Positions 7,688-15,116 of a stretch of 25,291 nt of DNA are shown piece by piece; the stretch's first letter is position 1; each line of letters starts with the position of its first letter. The translations under genes were made by a program, and so were the position numbers. The notes below the pieces were generated by a model that worked only from the letters and a program-made list of their open reading frames with translations, made no database searches and was not told where the DNA came from. Origin of the DNA: CAIZGX01 sp044354975 (GTDB lineage Bacteria > Bacteroidota > Bacteroidia > Flavobacteriales_D > Sanyastnellaceae); NCBI GenBank assembly GCA_044354975.1, contig JBIKZA010000033.1, forward strand, positions 1-25,291, in the 5' to 3' direction.

Positions 7688-9298
7688 ATGAACAAACCAA
7701 TTTTGAATTCGAAGCAAAATTCTTTCTTCTCGAAAGGAATCGCTTCTTTTGTTTTCTCTGCTTTATTTATACCGTTCGCGGTTACTGCTCAAAACGCAGA
7801 CATTCAAACACAGTGGCAACATGCAGACATGGCTACTGACGGGCTTCCTGGAGTGAGTGCTGTGAAGGCGCATGCATACATGGCGGAAAAAGGAAAGACT
7901 GCTACACCAGTAGTAGTTGCAATTATTGACAGCGGGTCGGAGACTTTCCACAAAGATTTAAATGCGAATATCTGGACCAACAAAGGCGAGATTGCAAACA
8001 ACGGAATTGACGATGACAAGAACGGATACATCGACGATGTTCACGGATGGAGTTTCATTGGTGGAAAAGGTGGCGATGTGAAGCAAGACAATTTAGAATT
8101 CACTCGTGTATATGGAGCATTGGCAAAGCGTTTCGAAGGAAAAGATGCTTCTTCTATTACCGCAGCAGACAAAACAGATTTCGCGAAATACGAAAAGATA
8201 AAAGTAGAATTCGAAAAACGTGTAAATGTAGTGAAAGAAGAAGCGGCGCAATTCAACGCTTTCTTGACAACGTTTAAAGCGAATAAGGAAATCTTGGCTA
8301 TGGCTTTGGGTAACGATTTTACCACAGAGCAATTGGCGGCTTACGATCCAACCGATGATGAAGGGAAAGCAGCAAAGGGAATGGTTCTTAACCTAATGAT
8401 GCGCGGCATTAACTTAGAAGAATATGCGAGTTATTACAACACGCAATTGGAGTATTCGTACAATGTAGATTTCAATCCGCGTACCATGGTGGGTGACGAT
8501 TACAGCAATCCACGTGAGCGCAACTACGGTAACAATCACATTGATGGTCCTGAAGCGCTCCACGGAACACACGTTGCAGGAATTGTTGGTGCAACTAACA
8601 ACGGAACAGGAATGGACGGCATTTGTAAGACTGCTCAATTGATGATTATTCGTTGTGTGCCAGACGGAGACGAGCGCGACAAGGACGTTGCGAATGCGAT
8701 TCGTTATGCGGCAGATAACGGTGCACGTGTCATTAACATGAGTTTCGGGAAATCTCATTCTCCGAATAAGGATGTTGTGGACGAAGCGGTTATGTATGCT
8801 GAATCAAAAGGAGTATTGTTGGTTCACGCTGCAGGTAACGACGCGAAGGATATTGATTCGAAAGACAATTTCCCAACTCCACGTTATGCAAACGGAAAGA
8901 CTTGTTCAACTTGGTTGGAAATTGGTGCGAGCGACAATTCTATTGATCACTTGTCAGCAGACTTCTCTAACTACGGCGATAAGACCGTTGACATTTACGC
9001 TCCGGGTGTAGATATCTACGCAACTATCCTAGACAACGAATTCGGTCCATTAAGCGGAACAAGTATGGCTTCTCCGGTTACGGCTGGTGTTGCTGCGGCA
9101 ATTCTTTCTTACTATCCAAATCTTTCTGGAACTCAAGTTCGCGAGATTATTATCAAATCTGGAATTTCTTACAAGAAGCAAAAGGTTGTAATGCCAGGTG
9201 ACGAAGAGAAGAAGATTAAATTCGGAAAGCTTTCAAAATCAGGTAAGGTTGTAAACCTTTACGAAGCATTGAAATTAGCTGAGAAGATGTCGAAATAA
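7688..9298 (+). CDS. Secreted S8 (subtilisin-like) serine protease
   Basis: A 536-residue exported serine peptidase. Residues 1-35 form a signal peptide ending 'FAVTAQ'. The catalytic triad is Asp81 in 'VVAIIDSGSE', His292 in 'HGTHVAGIVGA' and Ser459 in 'GTSMASPVTAGV', with the oxyanion Asn in 'HAAGNDAKD'. About 210 residues separate Asp from His, against about 32 in subtilisin; the extra part (roughly 115-275) is charged and probably helical and ends in 'NPRTMVGDDYSNPRERNYG'. Such long inserts occur in Bacteroidota S8 proteins. No separate I9 prodomain and no obvious type IX sorting domain is seen, so it probably stays in the periplasm or is lipid-free and soluble. It is monocistronic and ends just before a strong terminator. 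Confidence 0.95.
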   Translation: MNKPILNSKQNSFFSKGIASFVFSALFIPFAVTAQNADIQTQWQHADMATDGLPGVSAVKAHAYMAEKGKTATPVVVAIIDSGSETFHKDLNANIWTNKGEIANNGIDDDKNGYIDDVHGWSFIGGKGGDVKQDNLEFTRVYGALAKRFEGKDASSITAADKTDFAKYEKIKVEFEKRVNVVKEEAAQFNAFLTTFKANKEILAMALGNDFTTEQLAAYDPTDDEGKAAKGMVLNLMMRGINLEEYASYYNTQLEYSYNVDFNPRTMVGDDYSNPRERNYGNNHIDGPEALHGTHVAGIVGATNNGTGMDGICKTAQLMIIRCVPDGDERDKDVANAIRYAADNGARVINMSFGKSHSPNKDVVDEAVMYAESKGVLLVHAAGNDAKDIDSKDNFPTPRYANGKTCSTWLEIGASDNSIDHLSADFSNYGDKTVDIYAPGVDIYATILDNEFGPLSGTSMASPVTAGVAAAILSYYPNLSGTQVREIIIKSGISYKKQKVVMPGDEEKKIKFGKLSKSGKVVNLYEALKLAEKMSK

Positions 9299-9316
9299 TT
9301 TTTTGATAAGACCACG

Positions 9317-9343
9317 AAAAAGGCCGCGAGAGCGGCCTTTTTT
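9317..9343. terminator. Bidirectional intrinsic terminator
   Basis: A perfect 11-bp stem (9317-9327 with 9332-9342, core AAGGCCGC/GCGGCCTT) closes a GAGA tetraloop and has runs of A before and T after, so it works on both strands. It lies between the convergent protease and CAP-domain genes and overlaps the TAA of the latter. Confidence 0.92.
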
Positions 9344-9956
9344 ATAGCTTAAAATCTATCACCGAACAAAACGAATACGTTTTATGCGATCCGTTCTTGA
9401 TTCCAATTTTAGTGTAGTAGGGGGTGAGAATAATCTTACGATGACCGTAACCAGGAACCCCGTTATCGATCATCAATTGCATGACAATATCCAACGCTCC
9501 ACTGAATCCGTAGCTGCAACATTCGCCGTTGTATCCCGATTTACATGTTTTACGATTATGACCAATGGCTCCTGATTTACCTGATTCTACACACCAACAT
9601 TTCGCTAAATCATACATTTCATTATCGAAGATTAAAGGCTTCAATGGTTTTAAAGCGTTCAAGTTTGTAATTAACGAAGCTTTGTCTTTTGCATAAGCCG
9701 GTCCGTAATCGAATCCTGTTTTCTTCTCGTCGTATTTCGCGACATAATTCTTCGCGAATTGCTTCGGATACATGCGCGCTAAGTTGATGAGCTTTATGAC
9801 ATTCTTTTCTTCGGAAGAAAGTTGAGTAATAGACTTTGCCGTGTTTGCTGAATCGAGCTGGGCTGCAGTGAAAGCTTGGGCGTTTGCGTTCGAGCAAATT
9901 GCACTTCCAACTAGAACAATGAAAACCGATAAGGCTTGAACAATTTTTAATTTCAT
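9342..9956 (-). CDS. Secreted CAP-domain (SCP/PR-1-like) protein
   Basis: A 204-residue exported protein with a signal peptide (about 1-27, ending 'SNANAQA') and one CAP domain. Seen: 'INLARMYPKQFA' (N-x-x-R-x-x-P at the domain start), 'FDNEMYDLAKCWC', 'GAIGHNRKTC' and 'GVPGYGHRKIIL', with the His and Glu positions of the CAP cavity. Several Cys (CWC, CK, ECC, FC) suggest disulfides in the periplasm. Bacterial CAP proteins have no settled common function; proposed roles include peptidase-like activity and lipid binding. ATG 9956 is chosen because it overlaps the TGA of the upstream gene as ATGA and starts the signal peptide directly. It is the last gene of a four-gene operon, an odd companion for ribD. 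Confidence 0.87.
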   Translation of the reverse strand: MKLKIVQALSVFIVLVGSAICSNANAQAFTAAQLDSANTAKSITQLSSEEKNVIKLINLARMYPKQFAKNYVAKYDEKKTGFDYGPAYAKDKASLITNLNALKPLKPLIFDNEMYDLAKCWCVESGKSGAIGHNRKTCKSGYNGECCSYGFSGALDIVMQLMIDNGVPGYGHRKIILTPYYTKIGIKNGSHKTYSFCSVIDFKL

Positions 9957-10813
9957 AATAATAGTATTAATGCGAGGATACAAATTACCAAACCTTGAAT
10001 CTTTCTTCGGTTGAGTTTCTCTTTGAAAATAAAAACCGCGCCAATTGATCCAATTACCAAGACTAACAGATTATTGATCGGCAATATTGTGCTCTCAGGC
10101 ATCCAACCGCTGTGGTACAATTCAACAAGAAAAAAGATCGAGCCGTAGTTCACCAATCCGAGTAATGTTCCTGTGCCTAATTCTTTCAATGGGAATTTTT
10201 CCTTTCGGAAAGCGAGTTTGTAAATCAAGATGCTGATACCAATGATTCCCGCACCCATGAAAGGCATGCAGGTGAAGAGCGAAAGTTCATTCTGATTGGT
10301 AGTGAAGCCTTGAAAATACGCAATGCTGAAGTCGATGCTCGTGCTTCCAAGCATAAGCACAACCGGATACAAGAGCATGTCTTTGCTCAACTTGCTTTTT
10401 CGGTCTACGCTGAAGAGGTACAATCCGAACATGGCAATGAGCAGGGCTATGGCTTTCAATAGCGTGATTTCTCCTTCACCTAAAAAGGCTAAAACAATAA
10501 CGGCTAAGACCAATGACATCTTCGAACTGAGTGTGGCCATGGCAATGCCAGACTTCTTGGCTGTTATGGCCATGAAGTAAAAAACGGAAATGAAGAGCGA
10601 ACCCATGATGAGTCCTGCAACACTCCAAATTGGAAATTGCAAGGCGCTGTACATGGCTTCATGGACATTCGGGACGAAGAATATTCCGCAAGTAAAAGCA
10701 ACGATGTAGTTGAAGACTATGGTCTCGAAAATCTTCGCTTCAATTTGCTCGAAGTATTTGAAGAGCCAATAGATTGCGGCGTTCGTGATGACACTAAATA
10801 TGAGGTAGATCAT
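9953..10813 (-). CDS. EamA/DMT-family transporter
   Basis: A 286-residue inner-membrane protein with about ten hydrophobic segments in two repeats, the layout of the drug/metabolite transporter superfamily. Seen: alternating hydrophobic stretches starting at residue 1, 'ATLSSKMSLVLAVIVLAFLG' near residue 95 (the end of the first repeat, with a Glu-rich 'GEGE' turn), and a matching 'ILPINNLLVLVIGSIGAVFI' followed by 'FKEKLNRRKIQGLVICILAL' in the second repeat. Family members export amino acids, nucleotides or other metabolites, and the substrate cannot be told from sequence. The position directly after ribD raises the possibility of a riboflavin-related solute, but no FMN riboswitch or other rib gene is present to support it. 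It overlaps genes on both sides by 4 bp (ATGA). Confidence 0.85.
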   Translation of the reverse strand: MIYLIFSVITNAAIYWLFKYFEQIEAKIFETIVFNYIVAFTCGIFFVPNVHEAMYSALQFPIWSVAGLIMGSLFISVFYFMAITAKKSGIAMATLSSKMSLVLAVIVLAFLGEGEITLLKAIALLIAMFGLYLFSVDRKSKLSKDMLLYPVVLMLGSTSIDFSIAYFQGFTTNQNELSLFTCMPFMGAGIIGISILIYKLAFRKEKFPLKELGTGTLLGLVNYGSIFFLVELYHSGWMPESTILPINNLLVLVIGSIGAVFIFKEKLNRRKIQGLVICILALILLL

Positions 10814-11841
10814 TTGTTTACTGTAACCGTTAAATGATCTACGCCAATGTACTTTTCAGAATAGGGCTTACCTTTTTGAAGGGGTGCTTTCAATCCGGTT
10901 TCAATATTATTGTTGGAAGTGAATACGCGCATTTCATCCCACATGCCACTTTCAATAAACGTATTCAGTATGCCTGCGCCGCCTTCCACCAGAATGCTTT
11001 GAATGTTCGCTTCGTGCAAGACACGCATCCATTCCTCCACACCCGATTTTTCAAGTGGAAGAATTTCGCAGTTGTATCTCGCTTGAATTCCGTTTCCCAC
11101 CAAGGCAATGGTTCGCGCTTCGTTGTTGAACAACTGAAGCTCTTCGGGAAGACATCCTTTTTCATCGACCACTATGCGAATTGGATTGTCGCCTTCCACC
11201 AAACGAACGGTCAATGCCGGATCGTCGTTTAGTGCTGTTGTTGGTCCAACCAGAATAGCCTGTTCCAAACTGCGCCATTGATGCACCAACTGTCTAGATT
11301 CAGAAGAGGAAATAGGGAAGGAGCCGCGCTCGTTTTCTTCACGAATCTTGTCCATGAATCCATCGGCGGTTTGTGCCCATTTCAAAATAATATACGGACG
11401 TTTTTTTTCATGGAAGGTGAAGAAGCGACGATTCACAAATCGACATTCATCTTCCAGAATTCCTTCAATGACATCAACGCCGTGTGCTTTCAAATGCTCA
11501 ATGCCTCTTCCATTTACTTCGCTGAAAGGATCGCGTGTTCCAATGACTACGAGAGGAATTCCCATTTCAGTAATGAGGTTTGCGCAAGGGGGAGTCTTAC
11601 CGAAATGCGCGCAGGGTTCGAGGGTGACGTAGAGCGTACATTCTTTCAAAATGCTTTTGTCTTCTACATAAAGAATGGCTTCCACTTCTGCGTGAGCTTC
11701 TCCGTATGCGGTGTGATATCCTTTTGAAATGACTTTGTCGTTGTGCACAATCACGCAGCCCACCATAGGGTTTGGGGCAACGTGTCCCATTCCGTATTGC
11801 GACAGCTCGAGCGCAATTTCCATGTATTCTTCGTGACTCAT
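10810..11841 (-). CDS. ribD: Riboflavin biosynthesis deaminase/reductase RibD
   Basis: A 343-residue bifunctional cytoplasmic enzyme for the second and third steps of riboflavin synthesis: deamination of the pyrimidine made from GTP, then NADPH reduction of its ribose chain. The deaminase domain (1 to about 145) has zinc ligands His50 and the catalytic Glu52 in 'HAEVEAI', and Cys77 and Cys86 in 'LEPCAHFGKTPPCANL'. The reductase domain (about 148-343) begins with 'RPYIILKWAQTADGFM' and contains 'SILVEGGAGILNTFIES'. Length and order fit full-length RibD. It is the second gene of the operon, after a flavoprotein gene, with ATGA overlaps on both sides. Confidence 0.96.
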   Translation of the reverse strand: MSHEEYMEIALELSQYGMGHVAPNPMVGCVIVHNDKVISKGYHTAYGEAHAEVEAILYVEDKSILKECTLYVTLEPCAHFGKTPPCANLITEMGIPLVVIGTRDPFSEVNGRGIEHLKAHGVDVIEGILEDECRFVNRRFFTFHEKKRPYIILKWAQTADGFMDKIREENERGSFPISSSESRQLVHQWRSLEQAILVGPTTALNDDPALTVRLVEGDNPIRIVVDEKGCLPEELQLFNNEARTIALVGNGIQARYNCEILPLEKSGVEEWMRVLHEANIQSILVEGGAGILNTFIESGMWDEMRVFTSNNNIETGLKAPLQKGKPYSEKYIGVDHLTVTVNK

Positions 11842-13025
11842 TCGGCTAATTTATCTGCAATTCCTTGCGCTGCAATCCATGCGGTGGTCCATGCTGCTTG
11901 AAAATTAAATCCGCCTGTAACCGCATCAATGTTCAAGACTTCTCCAGCGAAATATAAATTCGGAACCAGCTTGTGTTCCATGGTTTGAAAATTCACGTGC
12001 TTCAAATCCACTCCTCCGGCCGTCACGAATTCTTCTTTGAATGTACTTTTTCCAGTCAGAGGAAGAACGCTACGCGTGAGCGAGTTCGCCAATTCCTCAA
12101 TGGCCTTGTTGCTGCTGTTGGCCCAGTCTTTCAGGAAGAGGTCGGCGCGTTGCAAGTGCCAGTTCCACAAGCGTGAAGAAAGTTGAAACGGGTTGAAGGT
12201 GACGCACATTTTCTTCGGATGACTCTCTCGAAGATCTTTCAATTCATCGAGTGTGTCGTTGAACGATTGGTTGATCCAGTTGATGCGAATGTTCGCTTCG
12301 TAATTTTTTTCTGCAAGCGCCAAAGCTCCGAAGGCAGAGGCTTTCAGCACAGCCGGACCACTCATTCCCCAATGGGTAATGAGAAGCGGGCCGCTCGTTT
12401 TTATTTTGGTGTCGAGAATTTCAAGCTGTGCAAGTGGCACAGAGATGCCTGAAAGTTCATGAAGCGATTTGTCGTTTATGTGGAAGGTGAATAGGGAAGG
12501 GACACGCGGAACGCAAGGCACACCGTGGTTTTCAAGGTCTTTCCAAACCAGTTCGCTGGAACCGGCTGTCATTAAAACCGCGTCGTACGATTGAAGGAAG
12601 GAGAGGTCTGCAGCGTATTCGGTTTTAATTTGAACACCGAGCTTTTCCGCTTCATTCATGAAGCAGTCGATAATGGTTTGCGATTTATTGGTGGAAGGAA
12701 ACATGCGTCCGTCGTCTTCGGTATGTGTTTCCACACCGCGATCGAGGAGCCAGTATATCATGTTTGAAGGTTGAAACGAAAAGAACGGCGAGAGCAATTC
12801 CTTTCCTCCACGGGGATAAAACTTCACCAGTTCTTTCGGTTCGAAGCACGAGTGTGTAACGTTGCATCTTCCGCCACCGCTTACTTTCACTTTGCTGAGC
12901 AGGTTTTTGCTTTTTTCAAAAACAATCACCTCCGCTTCTGGCAACAGTTCCGCCAAACGTATAGCACCGAACATTCCTGCTGCTCCTCCGCCTATAACTG
13001 CTATTCGTTTTCCTTTTCCTTGCAT
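11838..13025 (-). CDS. BaiN/YhiN-like (HI0933 family) flavoprotein
   Basis: A 395-residue FAD-dependent oxidoreductase-like protein. Seen: an N-terminal FAD-binding 'IAVIGGGAAGMFGAIRLAE', the family stretch 'KVKVSGGGRCNVTH', a second nucleotide-contact part 'AVLMTAGSSE', 'GPLLITHWGMSGPAVLKAS' in the middle domain, 'TAGGVDL' and the C-terminal 'LYFAGEVLNIDAVTGGFNFQ'. Members are widespread and mostly uncharacterised; gut bacterial BaiN acts in bile acid metabolism, but this genome context gives no hint of that. It is the promoter-proximal gene of the operon. ATG 13025 is chosen because a perfect -7 box lies six bases upstream; an in-frame codon at 13055 would be upstream of the transcript. Confidence 0.92.
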   Translation of the reverse strand: MQGKGKRIAVIGGGAAGMFGAIRLAELLPEAEVIVFEKSKNLLSKVKVSGGGRCNVTHSCFEPKELVKFYPRGGKELLSPFFSFQPSNMIYWLLDRGVETHTEDDGRMFPSTNKSQTIIDCFMNEAEKLGVQIKTEYAADLSFLQSYDAVLMTAGSSELVWKDLENHGVPCVPRVPSLFTFHINDKSLHELSGISVPLAQLEILDTKIKTSGPLLITHWGMSGPAVLKASAFGALALAEKNYEANIRINWINQSFNDTLDELKDLRESHPKKMCVTFNPFQLSSRLWNWHLQRADLFLKDWANSSNKAIEELANSLTRSVLPLTGKSTFKEEFVTAGGVDLKHVNFQTMEHKLVPNLYFAGEVLNIDAVTGGFNFQAAWTTAWIAAQGIADKLAE

Positions 13026-13031
13026 CTCATG

Positions 13032-13059
13032 CAAAAATACCACATTGAAGGGCAATCAA
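13032..13059 (-). promoter_or_regulatory. Promoter of the flavoprotein-ribD operon (leaderless configuration)
   Basis: On the minus strand TATTTTTG (13039-13032) matches TAnnTTTG, with TTG (13059-13057) 17 bp upstream as a -33 element. Six bases (CATGAG) separate the box from ATG 13025, so the mRNA should have almost no leader. Confidence 0.65.
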
Positions 13060-13076
13060 GCACTTTTGATTTTTTT

Positions 13077-13225
13077 CCCCCACCTCCAGTGGGGGCATTA
13101 CGGATGCCGCTCGCATAGCGAGCTCACAGCAACGCAGTTCCCATTACGATCCCGATAGCTATCGGGAGGAACAACGAAGTTCTAACAACATAGTTCCAAC
13201 AACGAAGTTCAAACAGCGAAGTTCC
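13077..13225. repeat. Structured intergenic repeat, copy 1, with four 14-bp tandem units
   Basis: In order: a hairpin CCCCCAC-CTCCA-GTGGGGG (13077-13095), CATTACGGATGCC, a hairpin GCTCGC-ATA-GCGAGC (13109-13123), a perfect 16-bp palindrome CCCGATAGCTATCGGG (13151-13166), and four head-to-tail 14-bp units of the form AACAACGAAGTTCC (13170-13225). The same modules recur in four other intergenic places up to 16.5 kb. There is no open frame of interest in it, apart from the end of the parE relic. Confidence 0.85.
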
Positions 13226-13292
13226 AATTTCCTTTCAAATCCATACTCTCGTGAAGAACACGAACAACTTCTATTGATTTATCTATTTCTTT
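13209..13292 (-). pseudogene. parE toxin relic (C-terminal fragment only)
   Basis: Overlapping the stop of parD in another frame, 27 codons read KEIDKSIEVVRVLHESMDLK and then run into repeat sequence before a TGA. The string 'EVVRVLHESMDL' is the hallmark end of ParE/RelE-fold toxins (usually IIRVLHQxMDI). About 75 N-terminal codons, with the rest of the fold, are missing, and no start codon remains. In an intact locus parE follows parD with a short overlap, which is exactly where this fragment sits. The most direct reading is a deletion that removed most of parE. Confidence 0.7.
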
Positions 13293-13525
13293 TTAGACTT
13301 CAACTTTTTTAAGTGCTCATTGGGATTGAAATCTTCTGCCGTTCCACTGGCGATTCCTTCATGAATGGAATTGCGCAATGTTGCCAATCTATTTTCTTCT
13401 TCTTCAAGCAGTCGTAATCCAGCGCGTACAATTTCACTGGCGTTCTTGTAGCGACCTTCCTTTAATGTGTTTTGAATAAACTGTTCGAAATAAGTACCGA
13501 AAGTGATGGAAGTGTTTTTGCTCAT
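13283..13525 (-). CDS. parD: ParD-family antitoxin (orphan)
   Basis: An 80-residue antitoxin-like protein. The N-terminal ribbon-helix-helix DNA-binding part is 'MSKNTSITFGTYFEQFIQ' plus 'GRYKNASEIVRAGLRLLEEE', which matches ParD (TSVxLGxHF...GRYxSASEVVRAGLRLLE). The C-terminal half (EGIASGTAEDFNPNEHLKKL) is the toxin-binding tail in family members. Length is normal. ATG 13525 is used, since ParD homology begins there; the frame is open further upstream without homology. Its toxin partner is reduced to a fragment just downstream, so this gene may act only as a self-repressor or as an antitoxin against toxins of other loci. Confidence 0.88.
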   Translation of the reverse strand: MSKNTSITFGTYFEQFIQNTLKEGRYKNASEIVRAGLRLLEEEENRLATLRNSIHEGIASGTAEDFNPNEHLKKLKSKKK

Positions 13526-13541
13526 GGTCAACTGATTTTTG

Positions 13542-13564
13542 TAAAAATACCCAAAATTGGTATT
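13542..13564 (-). promoter_or_regulatory. Probable parD promoter with operator
   Basis: An inverted repeat AATACC-N7-GGTATT (13546-13564) overlaps a near-consensus -7 box on the minus strand, TATTTTTA (13549-13542). The box ends 16 nt before the parD ATG. Ribbon-helix-helix antitoxins bind such repeats to repress their own promoters, so this is a natural ParD operator; binding is inferred. Confidence 0.5.
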
Positions 13565-13978
13565 ATTCACAAAATTCATTTCTGACTTTTTTGAATTTGA
13601 TTTCATATCACAAACCTATTTCGCTAATCTGGAAAACGCACTAACTTTTATATGCAGTTTATATGCTGGTTATTCAATGGCGAATTGCTTCGAGGTCAAC
13701 ATCGTTGCGAGGGTCCTATGGACGAAGGTTGCAAGCAACGAGGGTCTTCGACGTTCTAACAACGAAGTTCCAACAACAGAGTTCCTTGGGGGCATTTCGG
13801 ATGCCGCTCGCAGAGCGAGCTCAAAGCAACGATTTTCCAATTACGAAGTTCTCTGGTTCTTGGAAAGGAGAAAATTGATACACTTTGACAATGCATGACT
13901 TGAATATTTTCTTACTTTTAAAATTGAATAAAACGAATATCTCACTTTTAAAGAAACACATATATAAAAAGTGTATTA
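13565..13978. other. 414-bp gene-free stretch with repeats between parD and the lipoprotein gene
   Basis: It holds repeat copy 2 (13758-13851) and, before it, a stretch around 13690-13757 with short inverted repeats (GTTGC/GCAAC and GTCC-TAT-GGAC). A long open frame crosses it but encodes only repeat-derived sequence. From 13866 onward the DNA is AT-rich and likely carries the lipoprotein promoter; an inverted repeat CACTTTT/AAAAGTG (13943-13949 and 13967-13973) lies just before the gene. I see no perfect TAnnTTTG box and no RNA gene. Confidence 0.6.
13758..13851. repeat. Structured intergenic repeat, copy 2
   Basis: Two 14-bp units (AACAACGAAGTTCC 13758-13771 and AACAACAGAGTTCC 13772-13785) are followed by the right arm TTGGGGGCATTTCGGATGCC, the hairpin GCTCGC-AGA-GCGAGC (13806-13820), and GATTTTCCAATTACGAAGTTC. 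The left arm of the C5/G5 hairpin is missing. Compared with copy 1, the 14-bp units lie on the other side of the hairpins. Confidence 0.85.
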
Positions 13979-15016
13979 ATGAAGAATAAATTACTGAAAT
14001 TGTTTTTTGTCGTTATTACGATTTTTTCGTTCAGTTCTTGCGCTGATATTGTTTATTTGAATGAAACGGGGGTCTACCTTAATCAAGAAATTGGTCCGGA
14101 GAAGAATGAAGATTGGCCGAATTTAATCTATTACGAAAAAGGTGACGTTACATCAGTGTATCATTTGCCATATTTTGATGCTTCTGATTTTATTGACTCT
14201 TCCAAAATTATAGGTCTTTATAGTCGTCTTGAAGGGTCTCTTGAAGAAGTTGAAGTTCATGAATGTATCGTAAGCAGAAATATTCCGCCAAAAGACTCTC
14301 TTGTTAGTCTTGTGAAAATGAATAGTGAAACCAGTAAAGAAAAAATTGTAAAAATTGAAGAATATAAGCCAGGTCATTATGGAGTAATAACATCTTGCTT
14401 TCGATGTGGAAGGGATATTGGTTTAGATCAGAAGAATATTATTGGTTTTAAGCATGGAAATTTTACTTACACTTCAGAGTATAGGGTTTATGAGCTACAT
14501 AAGATTGGTAGTCAATATGAAATAAAATATCTTTTTTATTTTATTCCAGAGGACAGATATTTTTCTGTTGCAGGCGAATCTTATTTTTATTCAAACGGTT
14601 CTTTAAATCTTGGCGCATCATTCATAACTAAAAATGCGAATGATGAATATAAAATACACGAAAATGCAAAGGTTAGTTTTTTTGATATTAGTAATCCTCT
14701 GATTGAAGACGGATTGGGCAAGGATTATTATTCGACTAAAGATTCGGTTCAATTAAGAGTTACTGAAGATGCGATTTATTTCATATCTAAAGAAGGTGAG
14801 TACTTTTTGTGTTCAAAACCCAAGAAACAGAAAGACATTTTTCTTAGTAATATTATGAAGACAGGTGATTTTGAATATCGAATAAATTTTGTCGCTAATT
14901 CAAAGGGGATACAACAGTCGTATGCAATATATACTGTGACGGGAGAAGTTGGTAAACTGAGCTATCCATTCGATTATGTTATATGCATGGCGAATCGGTT
15001 TATAATGTTGAAATAA
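13979..15016 (+). CDS. Hypothetical lipoprotein
   Basis: A 345-residue protein of unknown function. Residues 1-21 are a lipoprotein signal peptide with lipobox 'SFSSC', so Cys21 should be lipidated and the protein held in the inner or outer membrane. After it come about 325 mostly polar, beta-rich residues with many Tyr, Phe and Ser and no membrane segment. A 'CFRCGRDIG' Cys pair near residue 140 could form a disulfide or bind metal. The C-terminal 'GEVGKLSYPFDYVIC' has a faint resemblance to WG-type beta repeats, not enough to assign. The gene is AT-richer than its neighbours, stands alone, and is flanked on both sides by the intergenic repeats, which suggests an accessory origin. It shows no link to the toxin-antitoxin genes beyond position. 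Confidence 0.8.
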   Translation: MKNKLLKLFFVVITIFSFSSCADIVYLNETGVYLNQEIGPEKNEDWPNLIYYEKGDVTSVYHLPYFDASDFIDSSKIIGLYSRLEGSLEEVEVHECIVSRNIPPKDSLVSLVKMNSETSKEKIVKIEEYKPGHYGVITSCFRCGRDIGLDQKNIIGFKHGNFTYTSEYRVYELHKIGSQYEIKYLFYFIPEDRYFSVAGESYFYSNGSLNLGASFITKNANDEYKIHENAKVSFFDISNPLIEDGLGKDYYSTKDSVQLRVTEDAIYFISKEGEYFLCSKPKKQKDIFLSNIMKTGDFEYRINFVANSKGIQQSYAIYTVTGEVGKLSYPFDYVICMANRFIMLK

Positions 15017-15025
15017 TATAGAGAA

Positions 15026-15097
15026 ATGAAGTTCCAATTACGTAGTAGGAATAAAATCTCCGATTTTCCAATTACGAAGTAAGAACAACGAAGTTCC
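15026..15097. repeat. Structured intergenic repeat, copy 3
   Basis: It contains GAAGTTCCAATTACGTAGTA, a hairpin AAAATC-TCC-GATTTT (15053-15067), CCAATTACGAAGTAAG and one 14-bp unit AACAACGAAGTTCC (15084-15097). The last unit abuts the operator of the next operon. The hairpin stem differs from the copies at 16.4-16.5 kb (AAAACC/GGTTTT) by a paired change that preserves base pairing. Confidence 0.8.
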
Positions 15098-15114
15098 TTG
15101 ACTATATTTGTCAA
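15098..15114 (+). promoter_or_regulatory. Promoter with overlapping operator of the XRE-MntA/HepT operon
   Basis: TTGAC-TATATTT-GTCAA is a perfect 5-7-5 inverted repeat. Its centre plus one base forms TATATTTG (15103-15110), a perfect -7 box, and the A of ATG 15117 lies 7 nt after the box. A protein bound here would block polymerase. The first gene encodes an XRE helix-turn-helix domain, so self-repression is the simplest reading. Confidence 0.65.
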
Positions 15115-15116
15115 GA

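Noticed and set aside
9622..11727. Open frames antisense to or in other frames of ribD, EamA and the CAP gene
   Set aside because: All are explained by the real genes, which show conserved motifs and ATGA overlaps.
13170..13225. Possible CRISPR array from regularly spaced 14-bp units
   Set aside because: The units are head to tail with no spacers, are too short, and no cas gene is near.
13557..13898. A 113-codon open frame across the parD upstream region on the plus strand
   Set aside because: It is built almost wholly from the intergenic repeat modules (its peptide DAARRASSKQRF comes from the GCTCGC hairpin), overlaps the parD promoter and has no homology-like character.
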